Origin: Cytobacillus pseudoceanisediminis
Lineage (GTDB): Bacteria > Bacillota > Bacilli > Bacillales > Cytobacillaceae
Reading direction: 5' to 3'
DNA length: 64,000 bases
Assembly: GCF_023516215.1 (NCBI RefSeq)
Contig: NZ_CP097349.1
Location: forward strand, 4,430,001-4,494,000
Shown piece after piece: positions 1 to 7,468 of this stretch; within the stretch, counting starts at the first letter, position 1, and the number at the start of each line of letters is the position of its first letter. The notes beneath the pieces were generated by a model. It searched no databases and was not told where the DNA came from. It saw only the letters and a program-made list of their open reading frames with translations. Both the position numbers and the translations under genes were made by a program.

Positions 1-166
1 CCATGGCATTCGGCACCCGCATATATGACCGCCATAGTGCAGTAGGGGATGCTTTAACTACCGCATACCTATATGTTGAATTGCTCTTTCAGTTTCAGCA
101 GAGGGGCCAAAAAACCTGGGGGAATTGATTAAAGCAACCGACAGTCAAATGAGATCCCTATTTTAA
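1..166 (+). CDS. 3'-5' exonuclease (DnaQ/RNase T-like), 3' end only, frameshifted
   Basis: The first 128 bases read in frame 3 as the C-terminal end of a DEDD-type exonuclease. The piece contains RHSAVGDALTTAYLY, which fits the ExoIII motif (H-x-A-x-x-D) of DnaQ-like exonucleases, where His and Asp help bind the catalytic metals. The frame closes at 126-128, just after a run of six A (109-114). Adding one A continues the protein as NLGELIKATDSQMRSLF and stops at 164-166, which reads like a natural family C-terminus. I therefore take 166 as the true end and the run as a sequencing deletion. The gene begins outside the window, so its N-terminal domains are unknown. Confidence 0.6.
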
Positions 167-217
167 TGACAGTGGTTGGAATGTTGGTGAGTGGATGAGT
201 GATGCGGTTAAACCAGT

Positions 218-243
218 GGAAAGCCGGCAGAATGCGGCTTTCC
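218..243. terminator. Hairpin between convergent genes
   Basis: GGAAAGCCG and CGGCTTTCC pair perfectly around an 8-nt loop. The hairpin lies between the exonuclease end (166, + strand) and the stop of the LysM gene (250, - strand), so it could terminate either. The U-tract is poor on both sides. Confidence 0.5.
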
Positions 244-249
244 ATGCCT

Positions 250-888
250 TTACTGTATATCGATCAGTGAACCGTCCTTATAAACCACCAGGACTTCTTT
301 TCCTGACATTTTTTGATAGGTTTGTGCTGTTCCATAAGGTACCTTCAGTGTGAAATAATCATCCCCATTTTTAAATTCCACCGTAAAATTGTCTGCCGCA
401 CCAGTGATGACTGCTTTTATTTTGGAAATATCCCCTTTAATGGTCAATTTCTGATTAATGAGTACCATATCACTTTTTAACTTGTTTAATCTTTTCAGTT
501 CATTGACATTCATGCGGTAGCGCTTTGCGATTCCCCATAGTGTATCGCCCGGCACCACGGTATAAACAGCTGTCTCATTATTGAACGGTTCTTCTGTATG
601 ACGCTCAGTCCGAACCTCCAGTGATTGCCCTGGATGAATTGTGTCAGACTTCAGATGGTTAACCGCCTTCAATTCTTTAACAGTCATATCATGTTCCCTG
701 GAGATTTTATATAATGTATCTCCATGCTTCACTTTGTAGGTGCCTGTCAATGCCTGAGCTTCTTTTGATGAAACGCTGAAACCGGCTGATGCGATTACTG
801 CAGCGAACACAGTGCTGGCTGCCGCCATTCCTCTTGCTTTTATCTTCTTTCTTTTATCGTTTAGAATTCTTTCCTTGCGTGTTTGCAT
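250..888 (-). CDS. Secreted protein with two LysM domains
   Basis: A 212-residue exported protein. A positively charged N-terminus of about 20 residues precedes a hydrophobic stretch (roughly residues 20-40), consistent with a signal peptide ending near AQA. Two LysM peptidoglycan-binding motifs follow: YKVKHGDTLYKISREHDMTV (about 51-92) and YTVVPGDTLWGIAKRYRMNV (about 108-150). The last 60 residues form no catalytic domain I recognise, so it is probably a wall-binding protein rather than a proven hydrolase. GGATAGGATG lies before the ATG. It is convergent with the exonuclease fragment and stands alone. Confidence 0.8.
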   Translation of the reverse strand: MQTRKERILNDKRKKIKARGMAAASTVFAAVIASAGFSVSSKEAQALTGTYKVKHGDTLYKISREHDMTVKELKAVNHLKSDTIHPGQSLEVRTERHTEEPFNNETAVYTVVPGDTLWGIAKRYRMNVNELKRLNKLKSDMVLINQKLTIKGDISKIKAVITGAADNFTVEFKNGDDYFTLKVPYGTAQTYQKMSGKEVLVVYKDGSLIDIQ

Positions 889-1580
889 ACTATGTTCATC
901 CTATCCGTTGGAATATAATGGTTTTATAACCAATTAAATGAATTGTTTTCCGAGAAAAATAGTACGGTAAAAATATCCGGTTCACAATAGGGAGGAGTTC
1001 CTGGCTCTTTACCCTTGTTTCCGATGATGTATATAGTTCAATCCACTCTGCAATTCCTAGATTTATGCATTTATCTGATTCTAAAGAAATTGTTTATGTC
1101 TATAGAAATGAATGATCCGGCAATGAAGGGTTTTGATGGATATGCGGGAAAAGTACTGGATTTTATTAATGAAGCAATTAAAATTAGGAAAGTCTTCACT
1201 GGTCTTTAGGCTGCTTATTTTTCAAATACCCCAAAGGATTTTTGAAAACATTTCTGATTTTTGGCCTCCAGATGTCCTATTTTCAAAAAATTTACACAAA
1301 ACCTTGTCCCTATTGAGTTTTTCGTGCATATTACCTCAACCAAGCTAATAAACTGTTACAAACCTTACAAAGAGAATGTATGAGGTGAGGGATCGTTTTA
1401 CTAAAACTAATGAATATGTTGAGGACATGTTTAATTATCGCAAGCTGAAAGCAAGCCTTTCAGGCGCATGCACGATTAAGCTCATTTAATCATGAATCCA
1501 TGCGGAATACAGTTAAAAACCAGACAGAAAGCGAGTCTCATTTCACACTTCTCACATCCAAATCGGGGAGGGCGAGTGGT
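889..1580. other. Non-coding stretch upstream of spoIIID
   Basis: About 690 bases without a convincing gene. Short open frames at 1015-1348 lack ribosome binding sites and recognisable protein sequence. In sporulating bacilli a sigma-E promoter is expected upstream of spoIIID, but I cannot place one with confidence. Confidence 0.5.
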
Positions 1581-1852
1581 GTGCACGATTACATCAAAGA
1601 GAGAACTATCAAGATTGGAAAGTATATCGTGGAGACGAAAAAACGGTTCGCGTAATCGCGAAGGAGTTTGGCGTATCCAAAAGTACAGTCCATAAAGACT
1701 TGACGGAAAGACTACCTGAAATCAATCCTGAACTGGCAAACGAAGTAAAGGAAATCCTGGATTATCATAAATCGATCCGCCATCTGCGCGGCGGCGAAGC
1801 CACAAAAATGAAATACAAAAAAGAGGAAATGGAAGAAGAGCCAGTTAAATGA
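1581..1852 (+). CDS. spoIIID: Sporulation transcription factor SpoIIID, frameshifted
   Basis: SpoIIID is the small DNA-binding regulator that adjusts sigma-E-dependent transcription in the mother cell. The gene starts with GTG after GGGGAGGGCGAGTGGT and encodes MHDYIKERTIKIGKYIVETKK in frame. It then closes because a run of A (1638-1643) has six bases where the family sequence needs seven. After restoring one A, the frame continues TVRVIAKEFGVSKSTVHKDL, the helix-turn-helix, then RLPEINPELANEVKEIL and a charged C-terminus ending EEPVK. The repaired product is 90 residues, close to the usual 93 or so. It is followed by mbl as in B. subtilis. The indel is more likely a sequencing error than a true loss, since the rest is perfectly conserved. 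Confidence 0.88.
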
Positions 1853-2373
1853 AAAGATTCAAAAGGCGCTGATAAAGGCGTCAAAGGCTAAAGACTGCTG
1901 TTTTTAGCAGTATCATGGCAATTTTTGTTTTGCTGTACATGATGAACCTTCATGCGGCTCCGGGGGCTAAAAGATCATAAGCTGTTTCCATGGCCTGAAC
2001 CAAGGCTTTGCTATATGGATTTAAGCCCCTTCCTAAGTCGCCTGCATCTATTTCCCCATTTCGACAAAAACCCTCAAAAAGTCTCACAAAATCTGTCAAA
2101 ATGTTACTGCTTTCACAAGGAATGTGTTAAAATATAAAATTAGGATAGAACTTGGTTCGTAAAGACTAGGACTCCTAATGAGAACGCCGGGCAAAATCAT
2201 TTCTTTTTAAAAAGAACTGATTTTTTTGCGTGGCTTAAACTGCAGTTGCGAATAATGACTTGAACATCTAACTAAAAATTTATAAGCGAAGTTCGCTTTA
2301 AGAATGCCTAAATAGAGAGAGCCTTCAAAGGTGCGGACAGAAGCTGGCCATTTTGCAAGGAGGAAAAAGAGAA
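1853..2373 (+). other. Long leader region between spoIIID and mbl
   Basis: 520 bases without a gene. It holds a small hairpin after spoIIID (ACTGCT-GTTTTT-AGCAGT near 1890), AT-rich promoter-like sequence near 2120-2145, a terminator-like hairpin at 2193-2227 and a short AAGCGA/TCGCTT hairpin near 2283-2298. No riboswitch class that I know was recognised. Confidence 0.4.
2193..2227 (+). terminator. Terminator-like hairpin in the mbl leader
   Basis: AAATCA-T-TTCTTTTT pairs with AAAAAGAA-C-TGATTT and a run of seven T follows at once. It lies about 150 bases before the mbl start. It could end transcription from upstream or act as an attenuator of a leader transcript. The stem is AT-rich, hence moderate confidence. 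Confidence 0.5.
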
Positions 2374-3374
2374 ATGTTTGCTAGGGATATTGGGATTGAT
2401 TTAGGAACTGCCAACGTGCTAATCCACGTTAAAGGACGCGGAATTGTGCTGAATGAACCATCTGTAGTGGCAATTGATAAAAATACAAACAAAGTACTGG
2501 CCGTCGGGGAAGAGGCGCGCCGCATGGTCGGACGCACACCAGGGAACATTGTGGCAATCCGCCCGCTAAAAGACGGTGTTATTGCCGACTTTGATGTGAC
2601 AGAAGCGATGCTGAAGCACTTTATCAATAAACTGAATGTTAAAGGCTTCTTATCAAAGCCGCGCATTTTAATCTGCTGCCCGACAAATGTTACAGGTGTT
2701 GAGCAGAAGGCGATTAGGGAAGCTGCTGAAAAAAGCGGCGGCAAAAAGATATATCTTGAAGAAGAACCAAAAGTTGCGGCAATCGGAGCAGGCATGGATA
2801 TCTTCCAGCCGAGCGGAAACATGGTTGTCGATATCGGCGGCGGTACAACAGATGTAGCGGTTTTATCAATGGGAGACATTGTTACGTCTTCTTCTATTAA
2901 GATGGCCGGAGATAAATTTGACAACGAAATTCTTCAATATATCAAAAAAGAATACAAGCTTCTAATCGGCGAAAGAACTGCCGAAAATATTAAAGTAACA
3001 ATCGGGACCGTATTTCCTGGCGGCAAAAGCGAGGAAATGGAAATCCGGGGCCGTGACATGGTTTCAGGTCTGCCGAGAACGATTACCGTACGCTCTGAAG
3101 AAGTTCAGGGTGCTCTGGCAGAATCTGTTGATGTCATCGTACAGGCTGCCAAAAGCGTGCTTGAACGCACACCGCCTGAACTGTCTGCAGATATCATCGA
3201 CCGCGGGGTTATTTTAACAGGCGGGGGGCCCTTCTTCACGGAATCGACCAGCTTCTGGCTGAAGAGCTGAAAGTCCCTGTTTTAATTGCAGAAAACCCGA
3301 TGGATTGCGTAGCCGTTGGAACAGGTATCATGCTTGATAATATTGATAAGCTTCCAAAGAAGAAGCTTGTATAA
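2374..3374 (+). CDS. mbl: Rod-shape determining actin-like protein Mbl, frameshifted near the 3' end
   Basis: Mbl is an MreB-family bacterial actin that polymerises under the membrane and guides lateral wall synthesis. The ATG follows AAGGAGGAAAAAGAGA; a TTG 21 bases upstream overlaps the ribosome binding site and is unlikely. Visible signatures are [16 protein letters not shown] (phosphate-1), [17 protein letters not shown] (phosphate-2) and ILTGGG (adenosine site). The frame breaks in a G-run at 3223-3228. With one G restored it continues [19 protein letters not shown] and ends KLPKKKLV at 3374, giving 333 residues, the usual Mbl length. Without repair the product would lose its last 35 or so residues. 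Mbl is normally a major cell-shape protein, which favours a sequencing error. Confidence 0.93.
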
Positions 3375-3380
3375 TTGTGG

Positions 3381-3408
3381 ACCCGTCTTTTTGGCGGGTT
3401 TTTCTTTT
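3381..3408 (+). terminator. Rho-independent terminator after mbl
   Basis: ACCCG pairs with CGGGT around a 9-nt loop and is followed by TTTTTCTTTT. It starts seven bases after the mbl stop. Confidence 0.75.
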
Positions 3409-3440
3409 GGGAACAGCTCAAGTGCTGTTTTTGCACGAAG

Positions 3441-3530
3441 TGACCAATAAATTTAGAAATCCACCGGTAAAATTCTAAATTGGCCGATAAATAAAAAATG
3501 TGACCGGTAAAAATGAAATCTGACCGATAT
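3441..3530. repeat. Tandem 20-bp repeat array, 5 units
   Basis: Units begin at 3441, 3461, 3481, 3501 and 3521 with the core TGACCGATAA (variants TGACCAATAA, CCACCGGTAA, TGGCCGATAA, TGACCGGTAA, TGACCGATAT). About 10 bases of variable AT-rich sequence separate the cores. The period is exactly 20 bp. Similar architecture recurs at 14900 and 52142 with different core bases. Confidence 0.8.
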
Positions 3531-3550
3531 CAATAAGTGAATATCTTTAG

Positions 3551-3577
3551 TAAACTTTCTCCTATTCCAGCCGATTA
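3551..3577 (+). promoter_or_regulatory. Sigma-D promoter for flhO-flhP
   Basis: TAAA at 3551-3554 and GCCGATTA at 3570-3577 are separated by exactly 15 bases, matching the Bacillus sigma-D flagellar consensus TAAA-N15-GCCGATAT in 10 of 12 positions. It lies 125 bases before flhO. The flhO-flhP operon belongs to the motility regulon in B. subtilis, which agrees with the site. Confidence 0.75.
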
Positions 3578-3702
3578 AAAAAAGGTACAGCTTTTTTCAA
3601 AATCTGACTCAATTCTTCAAAATTTTTAATGTTTATTGTCGGAAAGTTTCTTATAATAGAGGTAAATAGATGTTCGGAATTGCAATTTAGAGGTGATTAA
3701 AG

Positions 3703-4542
3703 ATGTTTAGAGGTTTCTACACGGCTGCTTCCGGGATGCTTGCGCAGCAGCGGAGGACAGAAGTGCTGACGAATAATATGGCGAATGCCAATACACCAGG
3801 TTTTAAAGCAGATCAGACAAGCTTAAGGGCTTTTCCTGAGATGCTTTTGCAGCGAATTGGCCAGAAGACAGTTCCGACCGAGAAAGGCCTTAATCTTCCT
3901 GTTAATCAGGAAGTGGGCAGCCTGAATTCAGGGGTCTATATGCAGGAGACACTGCCATCCTTCATGCAGGGAGATATGAAGGAAACAGGCCTGAATACGG
4001 ACCTGGCCTTGCTTGATCTTAATCTTCCCGTTAATCCGGATACTGGCTTAAGTGGATCTGTCTTTTATACAGCAGCAGGTATTGATGGCGAGCAGCGCTA
4101 TACAAGGAATGGAAATTTTACCCTTGATGGAGAAGGTTATTTAACGACAGCGGGCGGATTATATATTCTGGATGATGCGGGTGAACGGATTCAGCTCTCC
4201 AGTGACCGCTTTAAAGTGAGTGAAGATGGTGTGATAACAGGTGAAGCGGGTGAAACAGCGAGACTGGGCATTATGTATGCACAAAACCCTGAAAGCCTGC
4301 GTAAAGAGGGTGACGGACTGTTTGCAGTGACAGAAGAAAGCGTCCTTGAGAATGCCTATAATGCACAGAATGTCCAATTCAAGCTGCAGCAGGGCTATTT
4401 GGAGCGTTCCAATGTAGATGCTTCCCGGACGATGACAGATATGATGACCGCCTATCGCTCTTTTGAAGCAAACCAAAAGGTCCTGCAGGCTTATGACCGC
4501 AGTATGGAGAAAGCCGCAAATGAAATCGGGCGGATCGGGTAA
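3703..4542 (+). CDS. flhO: Flagellar basal-body rod/hook-type protein FlhO
   Basis: A FlgG/FlhO-type distal rod or hook-basal-body protein of 279 residues, assembled outside the cell by the flagellar export apparatus. The N-terminus MFRGFYTAASGMLAQQRRTE with LTNNMANANTPGFKAD is the conserved flagellar rod motif. The C-terminus QGYLERSNVDASRTMTDMMTAYRSFEANQKVLQAYD is the matching C-terminal helix. There is no signal peptide, as expected for a flagellar export substrate. AGAGGTGATTAAAG precedes the ATG. The next gene, flhP, starts 34 bases downstream and a sigma-D promoter lies upstream. Confidence 0.93.
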   Translation: MFRGFYTAASGMLAQQRRTEVLTNNMANANTPGFKADQTSLRAFPEMLLQRIGQKTVPTEKGLNLPVNQEVGSLNSGVYMQETLPSFMQGDMKETGLNTDLALLDLNLPVNPDTGLSGSVFYTAAGIDGEQRYTRNGNFTLDGEGYLTTAGGLYILDDAGERIQLSSDRFKVSEDGVITGEAGETARLGIMYAQNPESLRKEGDGLFAVTEESVLENAYNAQNVQFKLQQGYLERSNVDASRTMTDMMTAYRSFEANQKVLQAYDRSMEKAANEIGRIG

Positions 4543-4576
4543 TGTCCTGCGGCAGACCCGCTAAGGGGGAAGAACA

Positions 4577-5404
4577 ATGAATAGAACCATGATCACAGCA
4601 ACGAATACTCTGGCACAGCTGCAGAAGCAGATGGATATTGTCAGTCATAATGTGGCCAACATTGATACAGCGGGCTATAAAAGAAGAGAAGCCAATTTTA
4701 CCGATTTGCTTTTTCAACAGTTCAATAATCAGCGGAATCCGAATGCGGAGACCGCAAGACTAACACCTGCAGGCATCAGGCAAGGTGTAGGGGCAAAGCT
4801 CGCGCAATCCCAAATTGTCATGAAGCAGGGTGCCTTAAAGGCAACCGAACGGCCGCTTGATCTAGCCTTCACAAAAGAAGGGCAGTATTTTCGTGTGCTC
4901 GAGCAGACCGAAGAGGGAGCAGCTGTGCGTTTTACCAGATCAGGCGCCTTTTATTTAACACCGGTTTCAGATAATGAGACCATGCTTGTAACAGGTGACG
5001 GACTTCCTGTTCTTGATGAAAATAATAATTCGATTATAATAAATGGACAAGCTAAAAATTTTAAAGTGACCGAAACAGGGAGCTTTTTGGCAGAAGCAGC
5101 CAATGGTTCCATCCAGGAATTCAATCTTGGAGTGGTTCTGATTAACAAGCCTCAATTCCTGGAGCAAAAAGGGGATAATCTTCTTGGCCTTCCTGATGGA
5201 GTTGACGGCGAGGGGATCTATACAGAGCTGAATGGTGCGCTCCGCGGCCAGATAGGAATGGCCCAGGGTTCCCTTGAACAATCCAATGTGGATATGTCCA
5301 AGGAAATGACAGATTTGATCAACCTGCAGCGGGCATATCAGTTTCAGTCAAGATCTGTCTCCATGGCTGATCAAATGATGGGGCTGATCAACGGAATACG
5401 TTAG
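4577..5404 (+). CDS. flhP: Flagellar hook-basal body protein FlhP
   Basis: Second rod/hook-family protein of the pair, 275 residues. The N-terminal helix has TATNTLAQLQKQMDIVSHNV followed by ANIDTAGYKRREANF; the C-terminus has QGSLEQSNVDMSKEMTDLIN and the heptad-like stretch LQRAYQFQSRSVSMADQMM. These are the two conserved halves of the coiled-coil that packs axial flagellar proteins. AAGGGGGAAGAACA precedes the start. It follows flhO in the same transcript and is followed after 17 bases by an EpuA-like membrane protein. Confidence 0.93.
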   Translation: MNRTMITATNTLAQLQKQMDIVSHNVANIDTAGYKRREANFTDLLFQQFNNQRNPNAETARLTPAGIRQGVGAKLAQSQIVMKQGALKATERPLDLAFTKEGQYFRVLEQTEEGAAVRFTRSGAFYLTPVSDNETMLVTGDGLPVLDENNNSIIINGQAKNFKVTETGSFLAEAANGSIQEFNLGVVLINKPQFLEQKGDNLLGLPDGVDGEGIYTELNGALRGQIGMAQGSLEQSNVDMSKEMTDLINLQRAYQFQSRSVSMADQMMGLINGIR

Positions 5405-5421
5405 GTAAAAGGGGAAATAAA

Positions 5422-5691
5422 ATGTCAGTAAACAACAGTAATCAAGAAGCAGTCAAGACGCGTGAACAACTGAAAAAAGAACACAGCAAAGAAGAATCAC
5501 CGCGTGAAGGGCGTGTTCGCATTCGCCTCATTCCGATCTGGCTTCGGATTATTATTGTCGTGCTTTTAATTTTCCTGAGCGTTACGGCTGGAGCTGCGGT
5601 CGGGTATGGAGTCATCGGCGGCGGGGAAGTAAAGGATATTTTTACAAAGTCCACATGGATGCATATTGTGGAGTTAGTTGAAAAAGAATAG
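5422..5691 (+). CDS. EpuA-like small membrane protein (annotated in relatives as RNA polymerase subunit beta-like)
   Basis: 89 residues: a charged cytoplasmic N-terminus of about 33 residues, the segment RVRIRLIPIWLRIIIVVLLIFLS, a single membrane helix with the glycine-rich run GAAVGYGVIGGGE, and a short extracytoplasmic tail. The IP-W-LR/GYGVIG pattern matches the EpuA family (PF11772), whose members carry a misleading RNA polymerase beta label in Bacillus genomes. No polymerase function is supported. It is placed between flhP and fabZ, as I recall for related bacilli. AGGGGAAATAAA precedes the ATG. Confidence 0.75.
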   Translation: MSVNNSNQEAVKTREQLKKEHSKEESPREGRVRIRLIPIWLRIIIVVLLIFLSVTAGAAVGYGVIGGGEVKDIFTKSTWMHIVELVEKE

Positions 5692-5697
5692 AAAATG

Positions 5698-5727
5698 AAG
5701 AGGAGGGCGATGATGCCCTTCTTTTTT
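5698..5727 (+). terminator. Terminator of the flhO operon
   Basis: AAGAGGAGGGC pairs (with G-U pairs) with GCCCTTCTT around a short loop and runs into T-rich sequence, starting a few bases after the EpuA-like stop. Confidence 0.65.
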
Positions 5728-5779
5728 GTTTCCACTTTGCGTTCGCCCATTTTTTTAGTAAAATAAATATAAGCTATTA

Positions 5780-5796
5780 TTAGTATCTGGTACTAA
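5780..5796 (+). promoter_or_regulatory. FapR-type operator at the fabZ promoter
   Basis: TTAGTATCTGGTACTAA is a near-perfect 17-bp palindrome that fits the FapR box (TTAGTACCNGNTACTAA), the site of the malonyl-CoA-responsive lipid synthesis repressor. It starts at the last base of a candidate -10 box (TATTAT at 5775-5780) and lies 23 bases before the fabZ ATG, a position suited to repression. Confidence 0.8.
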
Positions 5797-5818
5797 ATAC
5801 TGCAGGGGAGCGATACAT

Positions 5819-6247
5819 ATGAAGTTGAATGTTGAAGAAATTAAAGAAATAATCCCTCACCGATACCCATTTCTGTTTGTGGATTCCATTGAAGAGCTTG
5901 AGCCTGGAAAAAGAGCTGTCGGCAAAAAGAATGTAAGTGCCAACGAGGAAGTGTTCAATGGGCATTTCCCGAATTACAATGTATTTCCAGGATGCCTGAC
6001 ACTTGAAGCCTGTGCACAGACAGGTGCTGTTGCCCTGCTGTCATTGGATGAATATAAAGGAAAGCTTGCCTTTTTTGCCGGTGTGGAGAAATGCCGCTGG
6101 AAACGCCAGGTGCGGCCGGGCGATACACTCATCATGGAAGTCGAACTGCTCTCCGTCCGCAGGGGAATCGGAAAAGGAAAAGCCGTTGCGACTGTAGAGG
6201 GCGAAGTGGCGATGGAAGCTGAAATTATGTTTGCAATTGAAAGGTAA
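5819..6247 (+). CDS. fabZ: 3-hydroxyacyl-[acyl-carrier-protein] dehydratase FabZ
   Basis: Hot-dog fold dehydratase of type II fatty acid synthesis, converting (3R)-hydroxyacyl-ACP to trans-2-enoyl-ACP in the cytoplasm; 142 residues, standard length. [11 protein letters not shown] opens the protein. [21 protein letters not shown] carries the catalytic His and, 14 residues on, the catalytic Glu. Common FabZ sequences have PVMPGVL where this one has NVFPGCL, a mild departure around the tunnel. AGGGGAGCGATACAT precedes the ATG. A FapR-type palindrome overlaps its promoter and a strong terminator follows, so it is a single-gene unit. Confidence 0.94.
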   Translation: MKLNVEEIKEIIPHRYPFLFVDSIEELEPGKRAVGKKNVSANEEVFNGHFPNYNVFPGCLTLEACAQTGAVALLSLDEYKGKLAFFAGVEKCRWKRQVRPGDTLIMEVELLSVRRGIGKGKAVATVEGEVAMEAEIMFAIER

Positions 6248-6257
6248 TGATAAAACA

Positions 6258-6286
6258 AATCCCGTACGAAGCGTACGGGATTTTTT
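6258..6286 (+). terminator. Strong terminator after fabZ
   Basis: AATCCCGTACG and CGTACGGGATT pair perfectly around AAG, followed by a T-run. Confidence 0.9.
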
Positions 6287-6384
6287 CTGTAAAAAAATAT
6301 GCAAGTTGTTTCGGTTTTTGGGAAATATAAAGGAAGACCAATGCAGCAGGTCAACAATAAAACCCTATGAAAGGAGCTTTTACG

Positions 6385-6693
6385 ATGAATAAAAAGCTTT
6401 TAACACTTATCGGAGGATCTGTTCTTTCTGCCATGCTTCTAGCAGGCTGTGCCACAGATAACCAGGATCCGCCGCCGGAAGATGATACAATTACGGAGGA
6501 TAATGGAAACGTAGATGAAGGCGGTATGAACGGTGACAACGGCGATATGACTAATGATCTGAACGAAAATACGGATGACAACGATATCAACACAGATGAT
6601 GACGGCGACATGATGGAAGATAACAACGAGCCGGGCGAAGATGCAATCGAAGATAACAAAGATATGCAGGATAAAGATAATAAAGATAAGTAA
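6385..6693 (+). CDS. Small acidic lipoprotein
   Basis: 102 residues. The start at 6385 is chosen because AAAGGAG lies 11 bases before it; an ATG 18 bases upstream would overlap that site. The N-terminus MNKKLLTLIGGSVLSAMLLAGC is a lipoprotein signal peptide with lipobox LLAGC, so the mature protein should be anchored outside the membrane. The rest is almost entirely Asp, Asn, Glu, Gly and Met in repeating clusters (for example TDDNDINTDDDGDMMED) and is probably disordered; it could bind cations. No family recognised. Confidence 0.75.
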   Translation: MNKKLLTLIGGSVLSAMLLAGCATDNQDPPPEDDTITEDNGNVDEGGMNGDNGDMTNDLNENTDDNDINTDDDGDMMEDNNEPGEDAIEDNKDMQDKDNKDK

Positions 6694-6699
6694 AAAGGC

Positions 6700-6727
6700 A
6701 AGGACAGGGGTGAACCTGTCCTTTTCT
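6700..6727 (+). terminator. Terminator after the acidic lipoprotein gene
   Basis: AAGGACAGG pairs with CCTGTCCTT around a 6-nt loop, followed by TTC. It faces the convergent ywpF terminator. Confidence 0.75.
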
Positions 6728-6734
6728 AAAGAAA

Positions 6735-6764
6735 AACTCCCGTCATGATTGAGCGGGAGTTTCT
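6735..6764 (-). terminator. Terminator of ywpF overlapping its stop codon
   Basis: On the minus strand, AAACTCCCG pairs with CGGGAGTTT and is followed by TTTC. The ywpF TGA lies in the loop. Confidence 0.75.
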
Positions 6765-7200
6765 TTATTTTCCTTTTTGGCAGCAGCCAGGCGCGGCTTG
6801 CTTTGCATCTTACCCTTGAATTCATCAAGCAGGCTGTCTCCAATAAAGCCCTTTTCCAGGAGGTCCTGAAGCAGCAGTTCGGCATAATCATTTTTTGTTC
6901 TTTTGAGTGATCCTTCAAAAAGGATGCTGATATGGTTTTCCAGTTCACTGATAGAGGTAATTTTAGTTTGGAATGCGGCTGGATCGTTTTCTTTTTCGTA
7001 ATAACAACTTGGATGGTCAGCTCGTCCTTGTCATCAGCGCGCTTTTTGAAGTACTCAAGATAGGATTTATCAATAAATGCCTCCAGGAGCCAGGTGCTCT
7101 TCTCGTCTTCTTTATTGATAATCAACCCATCATCCAGTTGAATATCAATCAGGCCATTTTCTTCCACTAATTGCAGAGAAACAAGTTTAAATGTTTTCAT
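6743..7200 (-). CDS. ywpF: YwpF-like protein, frameshifted
   Basis: The N-terminal part MKTFKLVSLQLVEENGLIDI and DDGLIINKEDEKSTWLLEAFIDKSYLEYF closely follows B. subtilis YwpF, a conserved Bacillus protein of unknown function. The frame breaks in an A-run (T-run at 6992-6996 on the + strand). With one A restored it continues ITKKENDPAAFQTKITSISE, then LENHISILFEGSLKRTKNDYAELLL, and ends KETPAQS at 6743. The repaired length is 152 residues. Left unrepaired, the frame runs on for 100 unrelated residues. A TATAAT -10 box lies upstream on this strand near 7233. It is divergent from ssbB. Confidence 0.82.
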
Positions 7201-7347
7201 GGCTTACCTCCATCTCTAAAATAAGTTGTTTTATAAAAAATTATAACACAGGCCAAACTGAAAGCGAATTTGAGGGTTTGTCGAATTTTCTTATTTTGTA
7301 TGTTGAAAATAAGATTTTAGGTGCTGTTTTTTGCGGAAAAGAGGCTG

Positions 7348-7402
7348 AAAAATGAATTTTTATGGTGTTTTTGCCGAAAAAACACTGCAAAAAACTCTTT
7401 TT
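7348..7402 (+). promoter_or_regulatory. ComK-type double AT-box upstream of ssbB
   Basis: Two AAAA-N5-TTTT boxes occur at 7348-7360 (N5 = ATGAA) and 7389-7401 (N5 = AACTC). The centres are 41 bp apart, close to four helical turns. The downstream box ends 7 bases before the -35 element of the ssbB promoter. This is the layout of ComK K-boxes, although known intervals between boxes are usually given as 8, 18 or 31 bp and here it is 28. Confidence 0.6.
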
Positions 7403-7408
7403 GTCTTT

Positions 7409-7438
7409 TTTACACAGTGAATGAATTCCGGATATGAT
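7409..7438 (+). promoter_or_regulatory. Sigma-A promoter of ssbB
   Basis: TTTACA at 7409-7414 and TATGAT at 7433-7438 with an 18-bp spacer. It lies about 30 bases before the ssbB ATG, whose ribosome binding site is GAGAGGAGATG. Confidence 0.7.
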
Positions 7439-7468
7439 AAGGCTATCAAAGAGAGGAGATGAAAACCT

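Noticed and set aside
1015..1348. Two overlapping short frames upstream of spoIIID
   Set aside because: No binding site of quality, overlapping in different frames and no protein-like conservation pattern.
2140..2230. Known riboswitch before mbl
   Set aside because: Compared from memory with c-di-AMP, c-di-GMP, fluoride, ZTP, preQ1, SAM and magnesium classes; none of their conserved cores is present.
2325..2924. 199-codon frame antisense to mbl
   Set aside because: It is the complement of a well-conserved gene, has no binding site and shows low-complexity composition typical of shadow frames.
3461..3530. Sigma-D promoters inside the 20-bp repeats (TAAA followed by GCCGATAA)
   Set aside because: The spacing between TAAA and the -10-like word is 11 bases, set by the repeat period, not the 15 required. 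The site at 3551 has correct spacing.
5422..5691. RNA polymerase beta subunit
   Set aside because: Relatives of this 89-residue membrane protein are often so labelled, but it has one membrane helix and no polymerase sequence; treated as EpuA-like.
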